Positions 16,079 through 25,816 of a stretch of 38,048 bases of DNA are shown here, one piece after another. The first letter of the stretch is position 1, and each line of letters begins with the position of its first letter. The notes beneath the pieces are model-generated. The model saw nothing but the letters and a program-made list of their open reading frames with translations. It searched no databases and was not told where the DNA came from. Origin of the DNA: Candidatus Fimadaptatus faecigallinarum (GTDB lineage Bacteria; Bacillota; Clostridia; Christensenellales; Aristaeellaceae); NCBI GenBank assembly GCA_018714445.1, contig DVNK01000035.1, positions 1-38,048 on the forward strand, written 5' to 3'. The position numbers were made by a program, and so were the translations under genes.

Positions 16079-16877
16079 ACAGGAAGCCCTCCAGCGCCAC
16101 GAGCACGGCCAGCCCCGCAACCGCCAGCGCCGCGTATACATCCAGCCGCGACATATGCAACTGCTTCATGCGGGTACGATTGCGTCCGCCATGATAGCAG
16201 CGCGCCTCCATCGCCAGCGCCAGCTCGTCCGCCCGCCGGAACGCGCTCACAAAGAGCGGCACCAGCAGCGGCACCATCGCCTTGGCACGCCTGAGCAGGT
16301 TGCCGGTCTCAAAGTCCGCGCCGCGCGCCGACTGCGCCTTCATGATCTTGTCGGTCTCCTCCAGCAGCGTCGGTATGAATCTGAGCGCTATCGACATCAT
16401 CATCGCCAGCTCGTGCGCCGGAAAGCCTATCTTCTTGAGCGGCTTCATCAGGCGCTCCAGCGCGTCGGTCAGCGCTATCGGCGACGTGGTCAGCGTCATC
16501 AGCTGAGTGCATATCATCAGAAACACCAGCCGCAGCGCCATGAACACGGCATTGGTCACGCCCTCGCGCGTTATCGTGAGAAATCCCCAACTCAGCCAAA
16601 CCGTGTCGCCGCTGGCAAACAGCGCGTTCAGCACGAACGTCAGCGCAATTATAAACAGAATCGGCTTCATGCCCTTTATCAGAAACTTGGGGCTTATCCG
16701 GCTGAACGCGGCGCAACCGATTATCAGCCCATAGAGCAGTGCGTACCCTATCAGCCCCTTGACAAAGAACACGAGCACTATCAGCGCCAGAGTGATTATC
16801 AGCTTCATGCGCGGGTCCAGTCTGTGCAGGAACGAATCGCCCGGAAAGTACTGGCCCAATGTGATGTTCTGTATCAC
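16071..16877 (-). CDS. ecfT: ECF transporter transmembrane protein EcfT
   Basis: A 268-residue membrane protein with about five to six spans. The start [25 protein letters not shown] is typical of EcfT. The two Ala-Arg-x coupling motifs that dock the ATPases are visible as AQSARGAD (about residue 190) and AMEARCYHG (about residue 228). It forms the shared module with EcfA1/A2 that works with separate vitamin- or metal-binding S components; no S component is in this window. The start overlaps the ecfA2 stop by ATGA. Confidence 0.94.
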   Translation of the reverse strand: MIQNITLGQYFPGDSFLHRLDPRMKLIITLALIVLVFFVKGLIGYALLYGLIIGCAAFSRISPKFLIKGMKPILFIIALTFVLNALFASGDTVWLSWGFLTITREGVTNAVFMALRLVFLMICTQLMTLTTSPIALTDALERLMKPLKKIGFPAHELAMMMSIALRFIPTLLEETDKIMKAQSARGADFETGNLLRRAKAMVPLLVPLFVSAFRRADELALAMEARCYHGGRNRTRMKQLHMSRLDVYAALAVAGLAVLVALEGFLYA

Positions 16878-17740
16878 CTGTTTACCTCCTGAGTTTTGTC
16901 GGGCAGCCGCAGTATCAGATCGCGCAGTTCGTCCAGCATGTACGCGTCGGCGGGCAGCTCAAAGCCCCGCGCGCGCAGCGCCATAGCCAGTCGTGCCGCC
17001 GCCGGCACGCCCAGGTGCATCTCCAGCAGTTCGGCCGGCCGCGAGAACACCTCGCGCGGCGTGCCGTCCATAGCGACGCGGCCATGGTTCATTACGATTA
17101 TGCGCTGAGCCAGGTTCGCAATGTCGTCCATCGAATGCGATACCATGACTATCGTATTACCGGCATCATCATGCAGTTGACGTATCAGTTCGATGAGCTC
17201 GCGCCTGCCGCGCGGGTCCAGGCCGGCGGTAGGCTCGTCGAGCACCAGAACTCTGGGCCGCATCGCCAGCACGCCCGCGATGGCTACGCGCCGCTTCTGA
17301 CCGCCGCTCATGTCGAACGGCGACTTGTCCAGCATATCCTCGCCCAGTCCGACCTGCGCGCAGGCTTCGCGCACGCGCTCCTCTATCTCGGCCTCATCGC
17401 AGCCCAGATTGCGCGGCCCAAATCCCACATCCTTGCGCACGGTCTCCTCAAACAGCTGGTGCTCGGGGTACTGGAACACCAGCCCCACGCGCCGGCGCAC
17501 CTCGCGCAGATCGGTCTCACGCGATGCCGTATCCATGCCGTCAACCTTTACCGTGCCGCGGTCGGGCTTCATCAGGCCGTTCAGGTGCTGCACCAGCGTC
17601 GACTTGCCCGAACCGGTGTGACCTATAAGGCCTATGAACTCGCCGTCGTGTATATCCAGCGTCACGTCATCGAGCGCCTTGGTCTCAAACGGGCTGCCCG
17701 GCATGTACACATGGTCTAGGTGTTTGATTTCAATCGGCAT
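16874..17740 (-). CDS. ecfA2: ECF transporter ATPase EcfA2
   Basis: A 288-residue ATPase beginning [19 protein letters not shown]. It has Walker [10 protein letters not shown] (about residues 37-45), Q-loop [15 protein letters not shown] (the YPE-Q-LF form marks EcfA2), signature [17 protein letters not shown], Walker [12 protein letters not shown] and the MVSHSMDD switch. It pairs with EcfA1 to power vitamin uptake. Its start lies 25 bases inside the end of ecfA1, behind GGAGG. Confidence 0.95.
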   Translation of the reverse strand: MPIEIKHLDHVYMPGSPFETKALDDVTLDIHDGEFIGLIGHTGSGKSTLVQHLNGLMKPDRGTVKVDGMDTASRETDLREVRRRVGLVFQYPEHQLFEETVRKDVGFGPRNLGCDEAEIEERVREACAQVGLGEDMLDKSPFDMSGGQKRRVAIAGVLAMRPRVLVLDEPTAGLDPRGRRELIELIRQLHDDAGNTIVMVSHSMDDIANLAQRIIVMNHGRVAMDGTPREVFSRPAELLEMHLGVPAAARLAMALRARGFELPADAYMLDELRDLILRLPDKTQEVNR

Positions 17741-18582
17741 ATTTCCTCCACCATCTCGTCCACGGTAAGTATATCGGTCGCCACGGGCAGCCCGGCGCGG
17801 TTCAGCATCAGCGCCAGCTCGGTCATCTCCGGCACATCCAGCCCCAACGCCTTGACCTCGTCGACATGCCGGAACACATGTCTCGGCGTGCCGTCCATCA
17901 CTATGCGGCCATCGTTCATCACGATCACGCGGTCAGCCTGCGCGGCCTCCTCCATGAAGTGGGTTATCCAGATCACGGTTATGCCCTGCTCGCGGTTTAT
18001 GCGCCGCACCGTCGAGAGCACCTCATCGCGCCCCGACGGGTCGAGCATCGCGGTGGACTCGTCAAATATCATGACCCGGGGCTGCATCGCCAGTACCCCG
18101 GCGATAGCCACGCGCTGCTTTTGACCGCCCGACAGCATGTGCGGCGCCGATAGCGCAAACTCGCTCATGCGCACGACCTTGAGCGCCTCATCTACGCGCG
18201 TGCGTATCTCGCTCGGCTCAACGCCCATGTTCTCGGGCCCAAACGCGACATCCTCCTCGACCACGGTCGACACCAGCTGATTGTCCGGATTCTGGAACAC
18301 CATTCCCGCCTGCGCGCGCAGCTCCCAGGTGCGTTCCTGATCGGATGTGTCTATGCCGCACACGACGACTTTGCCGCCGGTGGGCAGGTACAGCGCATTG
18401 AGCAGCTTGGCAAGCGTGGACTTGCCAGAGCCATTGTGTCCGAGCACAGCGACAAAACTGCCCTGCGCTATGTCAAACGTGACGCCATCGACGGCCGGGA
18501 GCGCGGCTTCGGCCGGCGCCGGCTGATCGGGTGCGTCGTCCTGATAAGTATAGCTCGCATTGAGCGCCTTGACTATATCCAC
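17716..18582 (-). CDS. ecfA1: ECF transporter ATPase EcfA1
   Basis: A 288-residue ATPase. It has Walker [10 protein letters not shown] at residues 48-56, Q-loop [20 protein letters not shown] (EcfA1 type), [17 protein letters not shown], Walker [14 protein letters not shown] and WITHFMEEA. Walker B is followed by S-T rather than P-T, which is common in EcfA1. A proline/alanine-rich insert ([12 protein letters not shown], about residues 18-29) precedes the core. GTG 18582 is preferred because GGAGG stands eight bases upstream; ATG 18588 is two codons earlier but only two bases from that site. First gene of the ecf-truA unit after the rplQ terminator. Confidence 0.93.
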   Translation of the reverse strand: MDIVKALNASYTYQDDAPDQPAPAEAALPAVDGVTFDIAQGSFVAVLGHNGSGKSTLAKLLNALYLPTGGKVVVCGIDTSDQERTWELRAQAGMVFQNPDNQLVSTVVEEDVAFGPENMGVEPSEIRTRVDEALKVVRMSEFALSAPHMLSGGQKQRVAIAGVLAMQPRVMIFDESTAMLDPSGRDEVLSTVRRINREQGITVIWITHFMEEAAQADRVIVMNDGRIVMDGTPRHVFRHVDEVKALGLDVPEMTELALMLNRAGLPVATDILTVDEMVEEICRLKSNT

Positions 18583-18600
18583 TGCCATCGCCTCCGACTC

Positions 18601-18629
18601 AGTATACAACGCAGCCGGGCGCAAGGCAA
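18601..18629 (-). promoter_or_regulatory. candidate promoter of ecf-truA unit
   Basis: Minus-strand TTGCCT (18624-18629), 17 bp, TATACT (18601-18606). It would leave a leader of only about 12-15 bases, with the ribosome site almost at the 5' end. Confidence 0.45.
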
Positions 18630-18659
18630 TCCCGGCGTCCGGCTATTATCATTAATTTA

Positions 18660-18701
18660 TCGCAAACAAAAGCGGAATGCAGCGCACGCCGCATTCCGCT
18701 T
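18660..18701 (-). terminator. terminator after rplQ
   Basis: A perfect 11-bp stem (AAGCGGAATGC with GCATTCCGCTT, 18670-18701), 10-base loop, then TTGTTTG on the minus strand. It ends the ribosomal cluster. Confidence 0.85.
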
Positions 18702-18711
18702 CATATCAAAC

Positions 18712-19221
18712 TCAGACCAGCTCGAGTACGACCATCTCGGCGGCGTCGCCACGGCGGGGGCCGATCTTGATGATACGGGTATAACCGCCGCCAATGCCCT
18801 TTTCAGCCTTGCGCGCCTTGTACTTGGGGCCGATCTCGCGCATCAGCTTTTCGATGACGGGATCATTTACCACGCGGGTGCGCTGATGGTATTCCTTCTT
18901 GGTCTCCTTCTCCTCGCGGGCCATCGGCACGAAGTACAGATAGGACAGCATCTTGCGACGAGCGGCCAGCTTGCTGGGCTTGTCGTTCTGGATCTTGAGC
19001 TCGACTATCTGCTTTTTGTCGTTGGTCACGCTCTTGGTGATCTCGTAGCTGTTGTCGCACTCGCGCACGGCCAGCGTAATCAGCCTTTCAGCGATGGAGC
19101 TTACCTCTTTGGCGCGCTGGAGCGTCGTCTCTATTCTGCCATGCCAGATGAGGCTGGTCACCTGGTTGCGCAGCATAGCCTGACGCTGATCCGACGGCCT
19201 GCTAAGCTTGCGATGGGCCAT
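18712..19221 (-). CDS. rplQ: 50S ribosomal protein L17 with insertion
   Basis: A 169-residue bL17. The N-terminal core ([40 protein letters not shown]) and the C-terminal end ([20 protein letters not shown]) are standard. Between them, at about residues 56-115, lies a charged lysine-rich insert ([20 protein letters not shown]), so the protein is longer than the usual 110-130 residues. bL17 sits near the peptide exit tunnel of the large subunit. It is the last gene of the alpha operon and GGAGG precedes the ATG. Confidence 0.95.
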   Translation of the reverse strand: MAHRKLSRPSDQRQAMLRNQVTSLIWHGRIETTLQRAKEVSSIAERLITLAVRECDNSYEITKSVTNDKKQIVELKIQNDKPSKLAARRKMLSYLYFVPMAREEKETKKEYHQRTRVVNDPVIEKLMREIGPKYKARKAEKGIGGGYTRIIKIGPRRGDAAEMVVLELV

Positions 19222-19317
19222 GGGTTACTCCTCCTTTATTTTTGCGCCGCCCCAAGTCGGGGGACGGGCTTGCGCCGCAGCGATCCGGCGCAGGCAGTAA
19301 ACCGGTATAACCGGCGT

Positions 19318-20262
19318 TTATTCATCGTTTGACCTGAGGTTGAGGCCCAGCGCCATGAGCTTCTGCTCGACTTCCTCAAGCGACTTTTTGCCCAGGTTGC
19401 GCACCTTCATCATGTCCTCCTGGTTGCGTTGCACCAGTTCGGCCACGGTGTTGATGCCGGCGCGCTTGAGGCAATTGTAAGCGCGCACGCTCAGGTCGAG
19501 TTCCTCGATAGTCATTTCGAGCACCTTTTCCTGCTTGTCGTCCTGTGCGGGCGTCAAGTCCACGGTGGGCACATTGTCGGTGAGGTTGACAAAGAGCATC
19601 AGATGACTGCTGAGTATTTTAGCGGCCAGGCTGGTCGCCTCGTCGGGGGCGATAGAGCCATCGGTCCACACCTCAAGGGTCAATTTATCATAGTCGGTTA
19701 TCTGACCGACGCGGGTGTTCTCGACCGTGTAGTTTACCTTGCGGATGGGGGTGAAAATCGAATCCACCGGTATCACTCCGATGGGCATGTTAGGGGTCTT
19801 GTTGCGATCTGCGACCACATAGCCCCGGCCCTTTTCAAGAGTGATCTGCATCTGCAGATGTGCGTCGGCATTAAGCGTTGCAATACGAAGATTGGGGTCT
19901 ACGATTTCAACTTCATCGTCGCACTTTATGTCGCCGGCAGTAACTTCGCATTCACCGCTCGCATCTATCGTAACCAGCTTGGGGCCGTCGCAGTGGAGTA
20001 TGGCCGAGATCTTTTTCAGGTTAAGTATGATCTCGGTTACGTCCTCCTTGACGCCCGGCACTGTTGAAAACTCATGCTGCACGCCCTCGATCTTGCAGCT
20101 CGTCACGGCCACGCCCGGCAGCGACGAGAGCAGTACGCGGCGCAGCGAATTCCCCAGAGTCTGGCCAAAGCCACGCTCCAGCGGCTCTATGGCGAACTTG
20201 GCATAGCGCCCGTTTTCGCCAACCTCGACGCGCTCTATCCTCGGCTTCTCGATTTCGATCAT
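19318..20262 (-). CDS. rpoA: RNA polymerase alpha subunit
   Basis: A 314-residue alpha subunit with the N-terminal dimerisation domain ([36 protein letters not shown]) and a C-terminal HhH domain ([36 protein letters not shown]) that contacts UP elements and activators. A short acidic linker ([13 protein letters not shown]) separates them. Length is normal. It lies between rpsD and rplQ. Confidence 0.98.
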   Translation of the reverse strand: MIEIEKPRIERVEVGENGRYAKFAIEPLERGFGQTLGNSLRRVLLSSLPGVAVTSCKIEGVQHEFSTVPGVKEDVTEIILNLKKISAILHCDGPKLVTIDASGECEVTAGDIKCDDEVEIVDPNLRIATLNADAHLQMQITLEKGRGYVVADRNKTPNMPIGVIPVDSIFTPIRKVNYTVENTRVGQITDYDKLTLEVWTDGSIAPDEATSLAAKILSSHLMLFVNLTDNVPTVDLTPAQDDKQEKVLEMTIEELDLSVRAYNCLKRAGINTVAELVQRNQEDMMKVRNLGKKSLEEVEQKLMALGLNLRSNDE

Positions 20263-20321
20263 TACAGCAAACCCTCCTCAATAGCACGGTGCGAGCTGGG
20301 CTACCGCGAAAGCGGGTATCA

Positions 20322-21002
20322 TCAACGAGAATAGAGCTCGACGATGAGGTGCTCCTGCAGCGAGACATCGATATCCTCGCGCACGGGCAGCGCCACAACC
20401 TTGGCCTTCAGATTTTCGGCATCCAGGCTCAGCCACTTGGGAACGACGCGGCCGGTGCCCTCACGCAGCGCCTTGAAATGCTCGATCTCCTGGCTGCGGG
20501 TACGCAGGGTTATCTCGTCGTCCACCTTCACTTGGTAGGAAGGAATGGTGACCTTCTGGCCGTTCACGCGGAAATGGCCGTGCAGCACCAGCTGACGCGC
20601 CTGAGCGCGGCTGGACGCGAGGCCCAGGCGATAGATCACGTTGTCCAGGCGCAGCTCCAAGAGCACCAGCAGGTTTTCACCGGTGATACCCTTCATGCGC
20701 TCGGCGCGGCCGAACGTGCGCTTGAACTGGCTCTCCATCATGCCGTAGGTGCGGCGGGTCTTCTGCTTTTCACGAAGCTGTATGCCATACTCGCTCTGCT
20801 TACGGGCGCGTGCCTGGCCATGCTCGCCGGGGGTAGTGGGGCGACGCTCTGCATTAGCGCCGCGGCCGCCGCGCTCGCCGCCGACCGACGCCGCGCGGCG
20901 ATTGCACGCGCACATCGGACCATAGCAACGATCGCCTTTCAGAAAGAGCTTGGTGCCTTCGCGGCGGCACAGCCGGCAAACGGGACCTGTATATCTAGCC
21001 AT
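20322..21002 (-). CDS. rpsD: 30S ribosomal protein S4, Zn type with insertion
   Basis: A 226-residue uS4. The N-terminus has C9-x2-C12, C26 and C31 (another Cys at 33), the zinc-knuckle form. A glycine/arginine-rich insert ([16 protein letters not shown], about residues 38-53) precedes the conserved PGEHGQ, making the protein about 20 residues longer than usual. The S4 RNA-binding domain ([20 protein letters not shown]) follows. uS4 starts assembly of the small subunit and often represses its own operon. Its position between rpsK and rpoA is the Clostridia arrangement. Confidence 0.96.
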   Translation of the reverse strand: MARYTGPVCRLCRREGTKLFLKGDRCYGPMCACNRRAASVGGERGGRGANAERRPTTPGEHGQARARKQSEYGIQLREKQKTRRTYGMMESQFKRTFGRAERMKGITGENLLVLLELRLDNVIYRLGLASSRAQARQLVLHGHFRVNGQKVTIPSYQVKVDDEITLRTRSQEIEHFKALREGTGRVVPKWLSLDAENLKAKVVALPVREDIDVSLQEHLIVELYSR

Positions 21003-21021
21003 AACTGTAAACCTCCTTGAA

Positions 21022-21420
21022 TTACACTCTTCTGCGCTTGGGCGGACGGCAACCGTTGTGCGGTATCGGCGTCACGTCCTTTATCATGGAAACCTCAAGT
21101 CCCGCGGCCTGCAGAGAGCGGATAGCCGCCTCACGTCCGGAACCGGGGCCCTTGACATAGACTTCAACGGTCTTGAGACCAAACTCCATCGCGGCCTTGG
21201 CAGCGGTCTCAGCCGCCATCTGCGCCGCGAACGGCGTGGACTTCTTGCTGCCGCGGAAGTTCAGTCCGCCAGAAGAGGACCAGCTCAGCGCGTTGCCCGC
21301 CGTATCGGTTATCGTCACTATGGTGTTGTTAAACGAAGAGCGGATATGAGCCGCGCCGCGCTCTACGAGCTTTTTTTCACGGCGCTTGCGCGTAACCTTC
21401 TTCAGCTTCGCCTTAGCCAT
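21022..21420 (-). CDS. rpsK: 30S ribosomal protein S11
   Basis: A 132-residue uS11 with the expected [38 protein letters not shown] and the C-terminal [18 protein letters not shown]. It lines the mRNA exit region of the 30S platform. The start ATG 21420 has GGAGGG upstream. The upstream gap to rpsM is unusually long at 240 bp. Confidence 0.98.
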   Translation of the reverse strand: MAKAKLKKVTRKRREKKLVERGAAHIRSSFNNTIVTITDTAGNALSWSSSGGLNFRGSKKSTPFAAQMAAETAAKAAMEFGLKTVEVYVKGPGSGREAAIRSLQAAGLEVSMIKDVTPIPHNGCRPPKRRRV

Positions 21421-21660
21421 TTATTTCCCTCCTACAATTTTGCGCCTGGCATACTCGCCGCTGACTCTGTCCCACCGCATTCATGCGGAACGCATCGGGC
21501 GACATATGCCGCGCAATCATCCGTCATAGGCCCCAGGCCCTGACGCAATTTTCCCCGGCCGGTCTCATTTGCGCTCGGTGGCGCATAGAGCCGGAGGGCT
21601 GCCAACGCTCCTATGCGACACCCGCCGCATAGAAATTTCCATACCGGAAGTATCTAAAAA
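21421..21660 (-). other. 240-bp structured gap inside alpha operon
   Basis: No gene here. On the minus strand there are several short stems: CTATGCG/CGCATAG closing an eight-base loop, CCGCAT-GA-ATGCGG, and a TCAGGGCC/GGCCTATGA pairing. No T-tract or promoter was convincing. It may be an RNA-level regulatory element for the rpsK-rpsD-rpoA-rplQ part. Confidence 0.45.
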
Positions 21661-22038
21661 TTACTTGGCGTCCTTCTTCTTGCCGGCCACCTGCTTCTTC
21701 GGGCCCTTACGGGTACGCGCGTTCTGCTTGGTGTTCTGGCCGCGCACGGGCAGTCCACGGCGATGACGCACGCCACGATAGCAACCGATCTCCATCAGGC
21801 GCTTGATGTTCAGCGACACCTCGCGGCGGAGGTCGCCCTCTACCTTGAGATTGTGGTCGATGTACTCGCGCAGCTTGCTGACGTCGGATTCGGTCAGGTC
21901 CTTGACACGGGTGTCGGGATTGATGCCGGTAGCGGCGAGTATCTCATCGGCGACCGTGCGGCCTATGCCATAGATATAGGTCAGCGCGATCTCGATGCGC
22001 TTCTCGCGAGGCAGGTCTACACCAGAAATACGTGCCAT
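21661..22038 (-). CDS. rpsM: 30S ribosomal protein S13
   Basis: A 125-residue uS13: [39 protein letters not shown] and C-terminal [20 protein letters not shown]. It contacts the P-site tRNA and the bridge to the 50S. ATG 22038 is chosen because it begins the conserved domain and follows GGAGGTG; an in-frame extension to 22095 has no support. Confidence 0.98.
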   Translation of the reverse strand: MARISGVDLPREKRIEIALTYIYGIGRTVADEILAATGINPDTRVKDLTESDVSKLREYIDHNLKVEGDLRREVSLNIKRLMEIGCYRGVRHRRGLPVRGQNTKQNARTRKGPKKQVAGKKKDAK

Positions 22039-22103
22039 CTGTTTTGCACACCTCCAAGATTCTGCTTGAACCCTTGCTGTACAAATATCGCTCAAGCCTA
22101 TCC

Positions 22104-22112
22104 ATTATAGCA
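22104..22112 (-). promoter_or_regulatory. extended -10 promoter before rpsM
   Basis: Minus-strand TGCTATAAT (perfect extended -10) with no good -35. It would start transcripts about 60 bases upstream of rpsM. The surrounding 22039-22327 gap (289 bp) has no gene; near 22157-22196 an A/T-run hairpin is flanked by GCGCG/CGCGC arms. Confidence 0.5.
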
Positions 22113-22327
22113 CTCAAACGTGATATATTCGTTTAGGCAGGGTTATTTTAAGTGGATGAGCGCGCCTTTTTTAACAAAAATCGACGCGCGGCTTGAGGCT
22201 TGTCACCTCGTGGCGCATACGCCCTCAAACGCGACTGCGCCATGCAGCCCAGTCCTGCGCCGGGCGTCTGCCCAGCGCGCGACCGCGCCGCGTGGCGTAT
22301 GAGCCGGCTTGGGTGCCGCGCCTCTTA

Positions 22328-22441
22328 TCAGCCTTGCTTTTGCTTGTGCTTCGGATTTTCGCAGATGACCATTACGCGGCCCTTGCGCTTGATTATCTTG
22401 CACTTTTCGCACATCGGCTTTACGGACGGTCTTACCTTCAC
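22328..22441 (-). CDS. rpmJ: 50S ribosomal protein L36
   Basis: A 37-residue bL36 beginning (V/M)[20 protein letters not shown] and ending PKHKQKQG. The zinc ribbon ligands are C11, C14, C27 and H32. The start is GTG at 22441, about eight bases after AAGGGGG. Placed between infA and rpsM as usual. It stabilises 23S rRNA near the peptidyl transferase centre. Confidence 0.96.
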   Translation of the reverse strand: MKVRPSVKPMCEKCKIIKRKGRVMVICENPKHKQKQG

Positions 22442-22539
22442 GCGAATTCCCCCTTAACATTGTCGCCGGCGCATGACGCGCGCGGCCCGCTTTATGCGGA
22501 TTCAGCCCGGCGACTCGACGCCCGGCTGCGTCCTGTGAT

Positions 22540-22761
22540 TCAGCCCTTGCTGCGCCAGGTTATCCGGCCGCGCGTCAGATCGTAGGGCGAGAGCTCCACG
22601 GTCACCTTGTCGCCCGGATAGATGCGTATGAAGTTCATGCGCATCTTGCCCGACACATGGGCCAGTATCTTATGGCCATTTTGCAGCTCAACCTCGAACA
22701 TCGCGTTCGGGAAAGCCTCGGTTACAACGCCTTCTATCTCTATGTTATCGGCCTTGGACAA
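22540..22761 (-). CDS. infA: translation initiation factor IF-1
   Basis: A 73-residue OB-fold protein: [40 protein letters not shown], then [20 protein letters not shown]. It occupies the A site during initiation with IF-2 and IF-3. The start is TTG at 22761, nine bases after AGGAGG, which gives the usual length; a 5' extension to 22794 has no ribosome site. Confidence 0.97.
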   Translation of the reverse strand: MSKADNIEIEGVVTEAFPNAMFEVELQNGHKILAHVSGKMRMNFIRIYPGDKVTVELSPYDLTRGRITWRSKG

Positions 22762-22765
22762 AATA

Positions 22766-23062
22766 TCAATCCTCCTGCTTATCGCACGGTCCATATCCGC
22801 TTGACGCCAGAAACCTTCTTATCTGAGCATCCTGCAATTGCTCGCCGCTTTCCAGTCGGGACTGGATCTCGCTCATGCATGCGGGAGTGACCTTCAAGTG
22901 GAGCAGCTTCTTCTTCTTGGGCGAAGCGAGCTTTCTGAGGTCGCCGTCGGCGATCAGCACGTAACGCTCGTCCACTATGCCCACCACTACGAAGAACCTG
23001 TCCCTGTCGCGCCCCGCGCGCGAGCGCACCACACTGCCGAGCCTTATTGGAGCCTGTGTCAA
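22766..23062 (-). CDS. KOW-domain RNA-binding protein
   Basis: A 98-residue protein with an N-terminal KOW-like segment ([40 protein letters not shown]) and a basic patch ([11 protein letters not shown]). It resembles the L14e/L27e-like small proteins found between map and infA in Clostridia, thought to bind ribosomal RNA. A C-terminal tail (about residues 60-98) is hydrophilic and probably helical. The start is TTG 23062 with GGAG nine bases upstream, one base after the map stop, so translation is probably coupled. Confidence 0.85.
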   Translation of the reverse strand: MTQAPIRLGSVVRSRAGRDRDRFFVVVGIVDERYVLIADGDLRKLASPKKKKLLHLKVTPACMSEIQSRLESGEQLQDAQIRRFLASSGYGPCDKQED

Positions 23063-23063
23063 C

Positions 23064-23858
23064 TTAGCTCACTCCTTCAAGCGCCTTTTGGACTTCGGCC
23101 TCGGGCATTGAAAGCACCTGCGGTCCTTCATCCAATATCGCTATCGTGTGCTCGTAGTGTGAGCAGGCGCTGTGATCCGCGGTTCTGAATCCCCAGCCGT
23201 TGCTGTCGAGCGTGCCGTGCCAGTCGCCCATGGCTATCATGGGTTCTATGGCTATCGTCATGCCGTGCCTGAGCTTGAGCCCATGCCCGGCCCGGCCGAA
23301 ATTGGGCACCGACGGATCCTCATGCATTTCCCTGCCTATTCCGTGGCCGCACATGTCGCGGATCACTCCGTAGCCGTGCGCCTCAGCGTGGGTCTGCACT
23401 GCGTTTGCGATATCGCCAAGCCGATTGCCCACGCACGCTACTTTGAACGCGCGCCAGAAGCACTGCTCTGTAACCTCAATCAGCTGCCGTTTGGCGTCGT
23501 CGATCTCACCAATGCCTACCGTGAACGCGCTGTCGGACTGCCAGCCCTGGTACATAAGTCCGCAGTCTATCGAGAGTATCTGCCCTTCCTTTAGCGGCTG
23601 GTCATTGGGAAAGCCGTGTACGATCATGTCGTCAACCGAGCAGCACAGCGTATATGGATACGGCGTGTACAAACCCTTGACGCCCAGAAACGTGGGCTGC
23701 GCGCCCATCGACGTAATCAGCTTGTGTGCCAGCGAATCCAGGTGGAGCGTAGTGACTCCCGGGCGTATGGCCGCCCGCAGCTCGCCCAGCACGTCGTAGA
23801 GCATCTTGCCCGCGACGCGCATCTTTTCGATCTGCATACTATTTTTAAGCGTTATCAT
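23064..23858 (-). CDS. map: methionine aminopeptidase type I
   Basis: A 264-residue enzyme with all five metal ligands: D98 (SIDCG), D109 (SDSAFT), H172 (CGHGIG), E205 (IEPM) and E236 (HYEHT). It removes the initiator methionine from nascent proteins. No N-terminal zinc-finger extension. ATG 23858 overlaps the adk stop by ATGA. Confidence 0.97.
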   Translation of the reverse strand: MITLKNSMQIEKMRVAGKMLYDVLGELRAAIRPGVTTLHLDSLAHKLITSMGAQPTFLGVKGLYTPYPYTLCCSVDDMIVHGFPNDQPLKEGQILSIDCGLMYQGWQSDSAFTVGIGEIDDAKRQLIEVTEQCFWRAFKVACVGNRLGDIANAVQTHAEAHGYGVIRDMCGHGIGREMHEDPSVPNFGRAGHGLKLRHGMTIAIEPMIAMGDWHGTLDSNGWGFRTADHSACSHYEHTIAILDEGPQVLSMPEAEVQKALEGVS

Positions 23859-24481
23859 TTAATCTGCCCCAGCGCGCTCATAATGTCGGCGAACACGGTC
23901 TCCAGCGGCTGCGCGCCATCGACCTCGCGCAGCAGTCCCTTGCCACGGTAGTACTCTATCAGCGGCGCGGTCTGCTTATGGTATACGCTCAGGCGATTGA
24001 GCACTGTCTCAGGCGCATCGTCGGCGCGCTGCGTCAGCTCATTGCCGCACTTGGGGCAGGTGTTGCCGGTCAGGGCGTCGATATGGTAAGTGCCCGAGCA
24101 CCGCATGCACACGCGGCGGCCCGAAAGCCTGCGCACCAGGTTCTCATCAGGAACCTCTATGTCTATGACCGCATCCAGTCCGGTTATGCCTTCCAGCGCT
24201 TCAGCCTGCTCTATCGTGCGCGGGAACCCGTCCAGCAGGAACCCACCCTGGCAGTCCTTTTGTGCAAGGCGCTCCTGCACCATGGCTATGACGACGCTGT
24301 CGGGTACGAGCTGACCCTTGTCGATGTACGACTTGGCACTCAGACCTATCGGCGTTTCGAACTTTATCGCCTGGCGCAGCAGATCGCCGGTCGAGATATG
24401 CGGTATATTCACTTCAGCGCACACCTTGTCGGCCTGCGTGCCCTTGCCCGCTCCGGGAGGGCCGAGAAATACCAGCTTCAT
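23855..24481 (-). CDS. adk: adenylate kinase, zinc-lid type
   Basis: A 208-residue enzyme with P-loop GPPGAGKGT at residues 7-15, DGFPRT at 84-89 and a lid carrying C125-x2-C128 and C142-x2-C145, the zinc-binding form of Gram-positive enzymes. It interconverts ATP+AMP and 2 ADP. ATG 24481 stands eight bases after GGAGG. Gene order secY-adk-map is standard. Confidence 0.98.
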   Translation of the reverse strand: MKLVFLGPPGAGKGTQADKVCAEVNIPHISTGDLLRQAIKFETPIGLSAKSYIDKGQLVPDSVVIAMVQERLAQKDCQGGFLLDGFPRTIEQAEALEGITGLDAVIDIEVPDENLVRRLSGRRVCMRCSGTYHIDALTGNTCPKCGNELTQRADDAPETVLNRLSVYHKQTAPLIEYYRGKGLLREVDGAQPLETVFADIMSALGQIK

Positions 24482-24557
24482 AGGTTGCACCTCCATATTA
24501 GCGCCGGCCAAGCAAGCAGTGCGCGCTCAGGCCCACTGCCCACCTGTGCCCGGCAGA

Positions 24558-25814
24558 TCACTTAAGGAAGCCCCTGTAATGGCGCATCAGCATCTGGCTT
24601 TCGAGCTGGCGCGTGGTCTCAAGCGCCACGCTGACCGCTATCAGCAGCGAAGAAGCACCAAAGGCAATCGATACACCCGCGCTCGCGGCCAGCAGCGTAG
24701 GTACCACTGCCAGCACCGCAAGGAACAGCGCGCCAAACAGCGTTATGCGGCGCGATATGCGCGCCAGGTAATCGCTGGTGGGCCGGCCCTGGCGTATGCC
24801 GGGGATCATGCCGCCGTTCTGTTGCAGGTTCTTGGACATCTCTATCGGGTTAAACGATATCGTATTATAGAAGAACGTAAACCCGATTATCAGCAGCGCG
24901 AATATCAGCTGATAACCCCAAGACGCGTAGTAGAAGTGAGTGTCCCACCATATGCGCGCATCCGAGAATATCGGTACGATCGCAAGTATCGTGCTGGGGA
25001 ACTGCATTATCGCCGAGGCGAATATCAGCGGCAGCACGCCGGAAGCATTGACGCGCATCGGTATATGAGTGGACTGACCGCCATACATCTTGCGGCCGAC
25101 CATGCGCTTGGCGTACTGAACCGGCACGCGGCGCTCGCCCTGGTCGACGTACACGACGGCGACTATCATGGCCAGCGACACAACGGCCACTATCAGCGCG
25201 GTGAGCACGCTCTCGGTGCCATTGATTATACCGGCCAGCGTGTTGATTATCATCGGGCCGACGCGCGAGATTATACCCGCGAATATCAGCAGCGATATAC
25301 CGTTGCCCAGACCCTTTTCGTTGATGCGCTCGCCGATCCACATCGCCAGCGCAGTACCTGCTGCCAGGCACACGCCAATCGTTATGTAGCTCAGCGCGCT
25401 GCCGTTACGAGCGGCCTGCATGCCGACAGTTATACCTATCGCCTGCAGGAAGCCCAGCACGACCGTCACATAGCGCGTTATCTGCGCTATCTTCTTGCGG
25501 CCTTCCTCGCCCTGCTTTTGCAGCTCTTCGAGCTTGGGTATGGCCACGGTCAGCAATTGCATGATTATCGAGGAGTTGATGTAGGGCGTTATGCCCATAG
25601 CCATGATGGTGTAGTTAGCCAGGTTTGAACCGGTGATGGAATCAATGAAGCCGAGCAGCGAGTAGTTGCTCATGGCCTCGGAGACGGCCTGGAGATCTAC
25701 GCCCGGCGTGGGGACGTAGCAGAGCAGTCTGTAAACCAGCAGCATACCGACCGTGTAGAGAATCTTTTTCCGCAGATCCTGAATTTTCCACGCGTTGCGC
25801 AGGGTCTCCCACAT
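24558..25814 (-). CDS. secY: protein translocase subunit SecY
   Basis: A 418-residue protein with ten membrane spans. It opens METLRNAWKIQDLRKKI-like and has the plug region (LLGFIDSITGSNLANYTIMA), the cytoplasmic loop GERRVPVQYAKRMVGRKMYG and C-terminal MPGIRQGRPTSDYLARISRR. It forms the protein-conducting channel with SecE/SecG. Its GAGGTG site lies within the end of rplO, two bases upstream of which rplO stops, so the genes are coupled. Confidence 0.98.
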   Translation of the reverse strand: MWETLRNAWKIQDLRKKILYTVGMLLVYRLLCYVPTPGVDLQAVSEAMSNYSLLGFIDSITGSNLANYTIMAMGITPYINSSIIMQLLTVAIPKLEELQKQGEEGRKKIAQITRYVTVVLGFLQAIGITVGMQAARNGSALSYITIGVCLAAGTALAMWIGERINEKGLGNGISLLIFAGIISRVGPMIINTLAGIINGTESVLTALIVAVVSLAMIVAVVYVDQGERRVPVQYAKRMVGRKMYGGQSTHIPMRVNASGVLPLIFASAIMQFPSTILAIVPIFSDARIWWDTHFYYASWGYQLIFALLIIGFTFFYNTISFNPIEMSKNLQQNGGMIPGIRQGRPTSDYLARISRRITLFGALFLAVLAVVPTLLAASAGVSIAFGASSLLIAVSVALETTRQLESQMLMRHYRGFLK

Positions 25815-25816
25815 CG

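Noticed and set aside
24318..25628. 436-codon plus-strand open frame
   Set aside because: It is opposite secY and adk and is rich in Arg, His and Tyr as expected of an antisense shadow.
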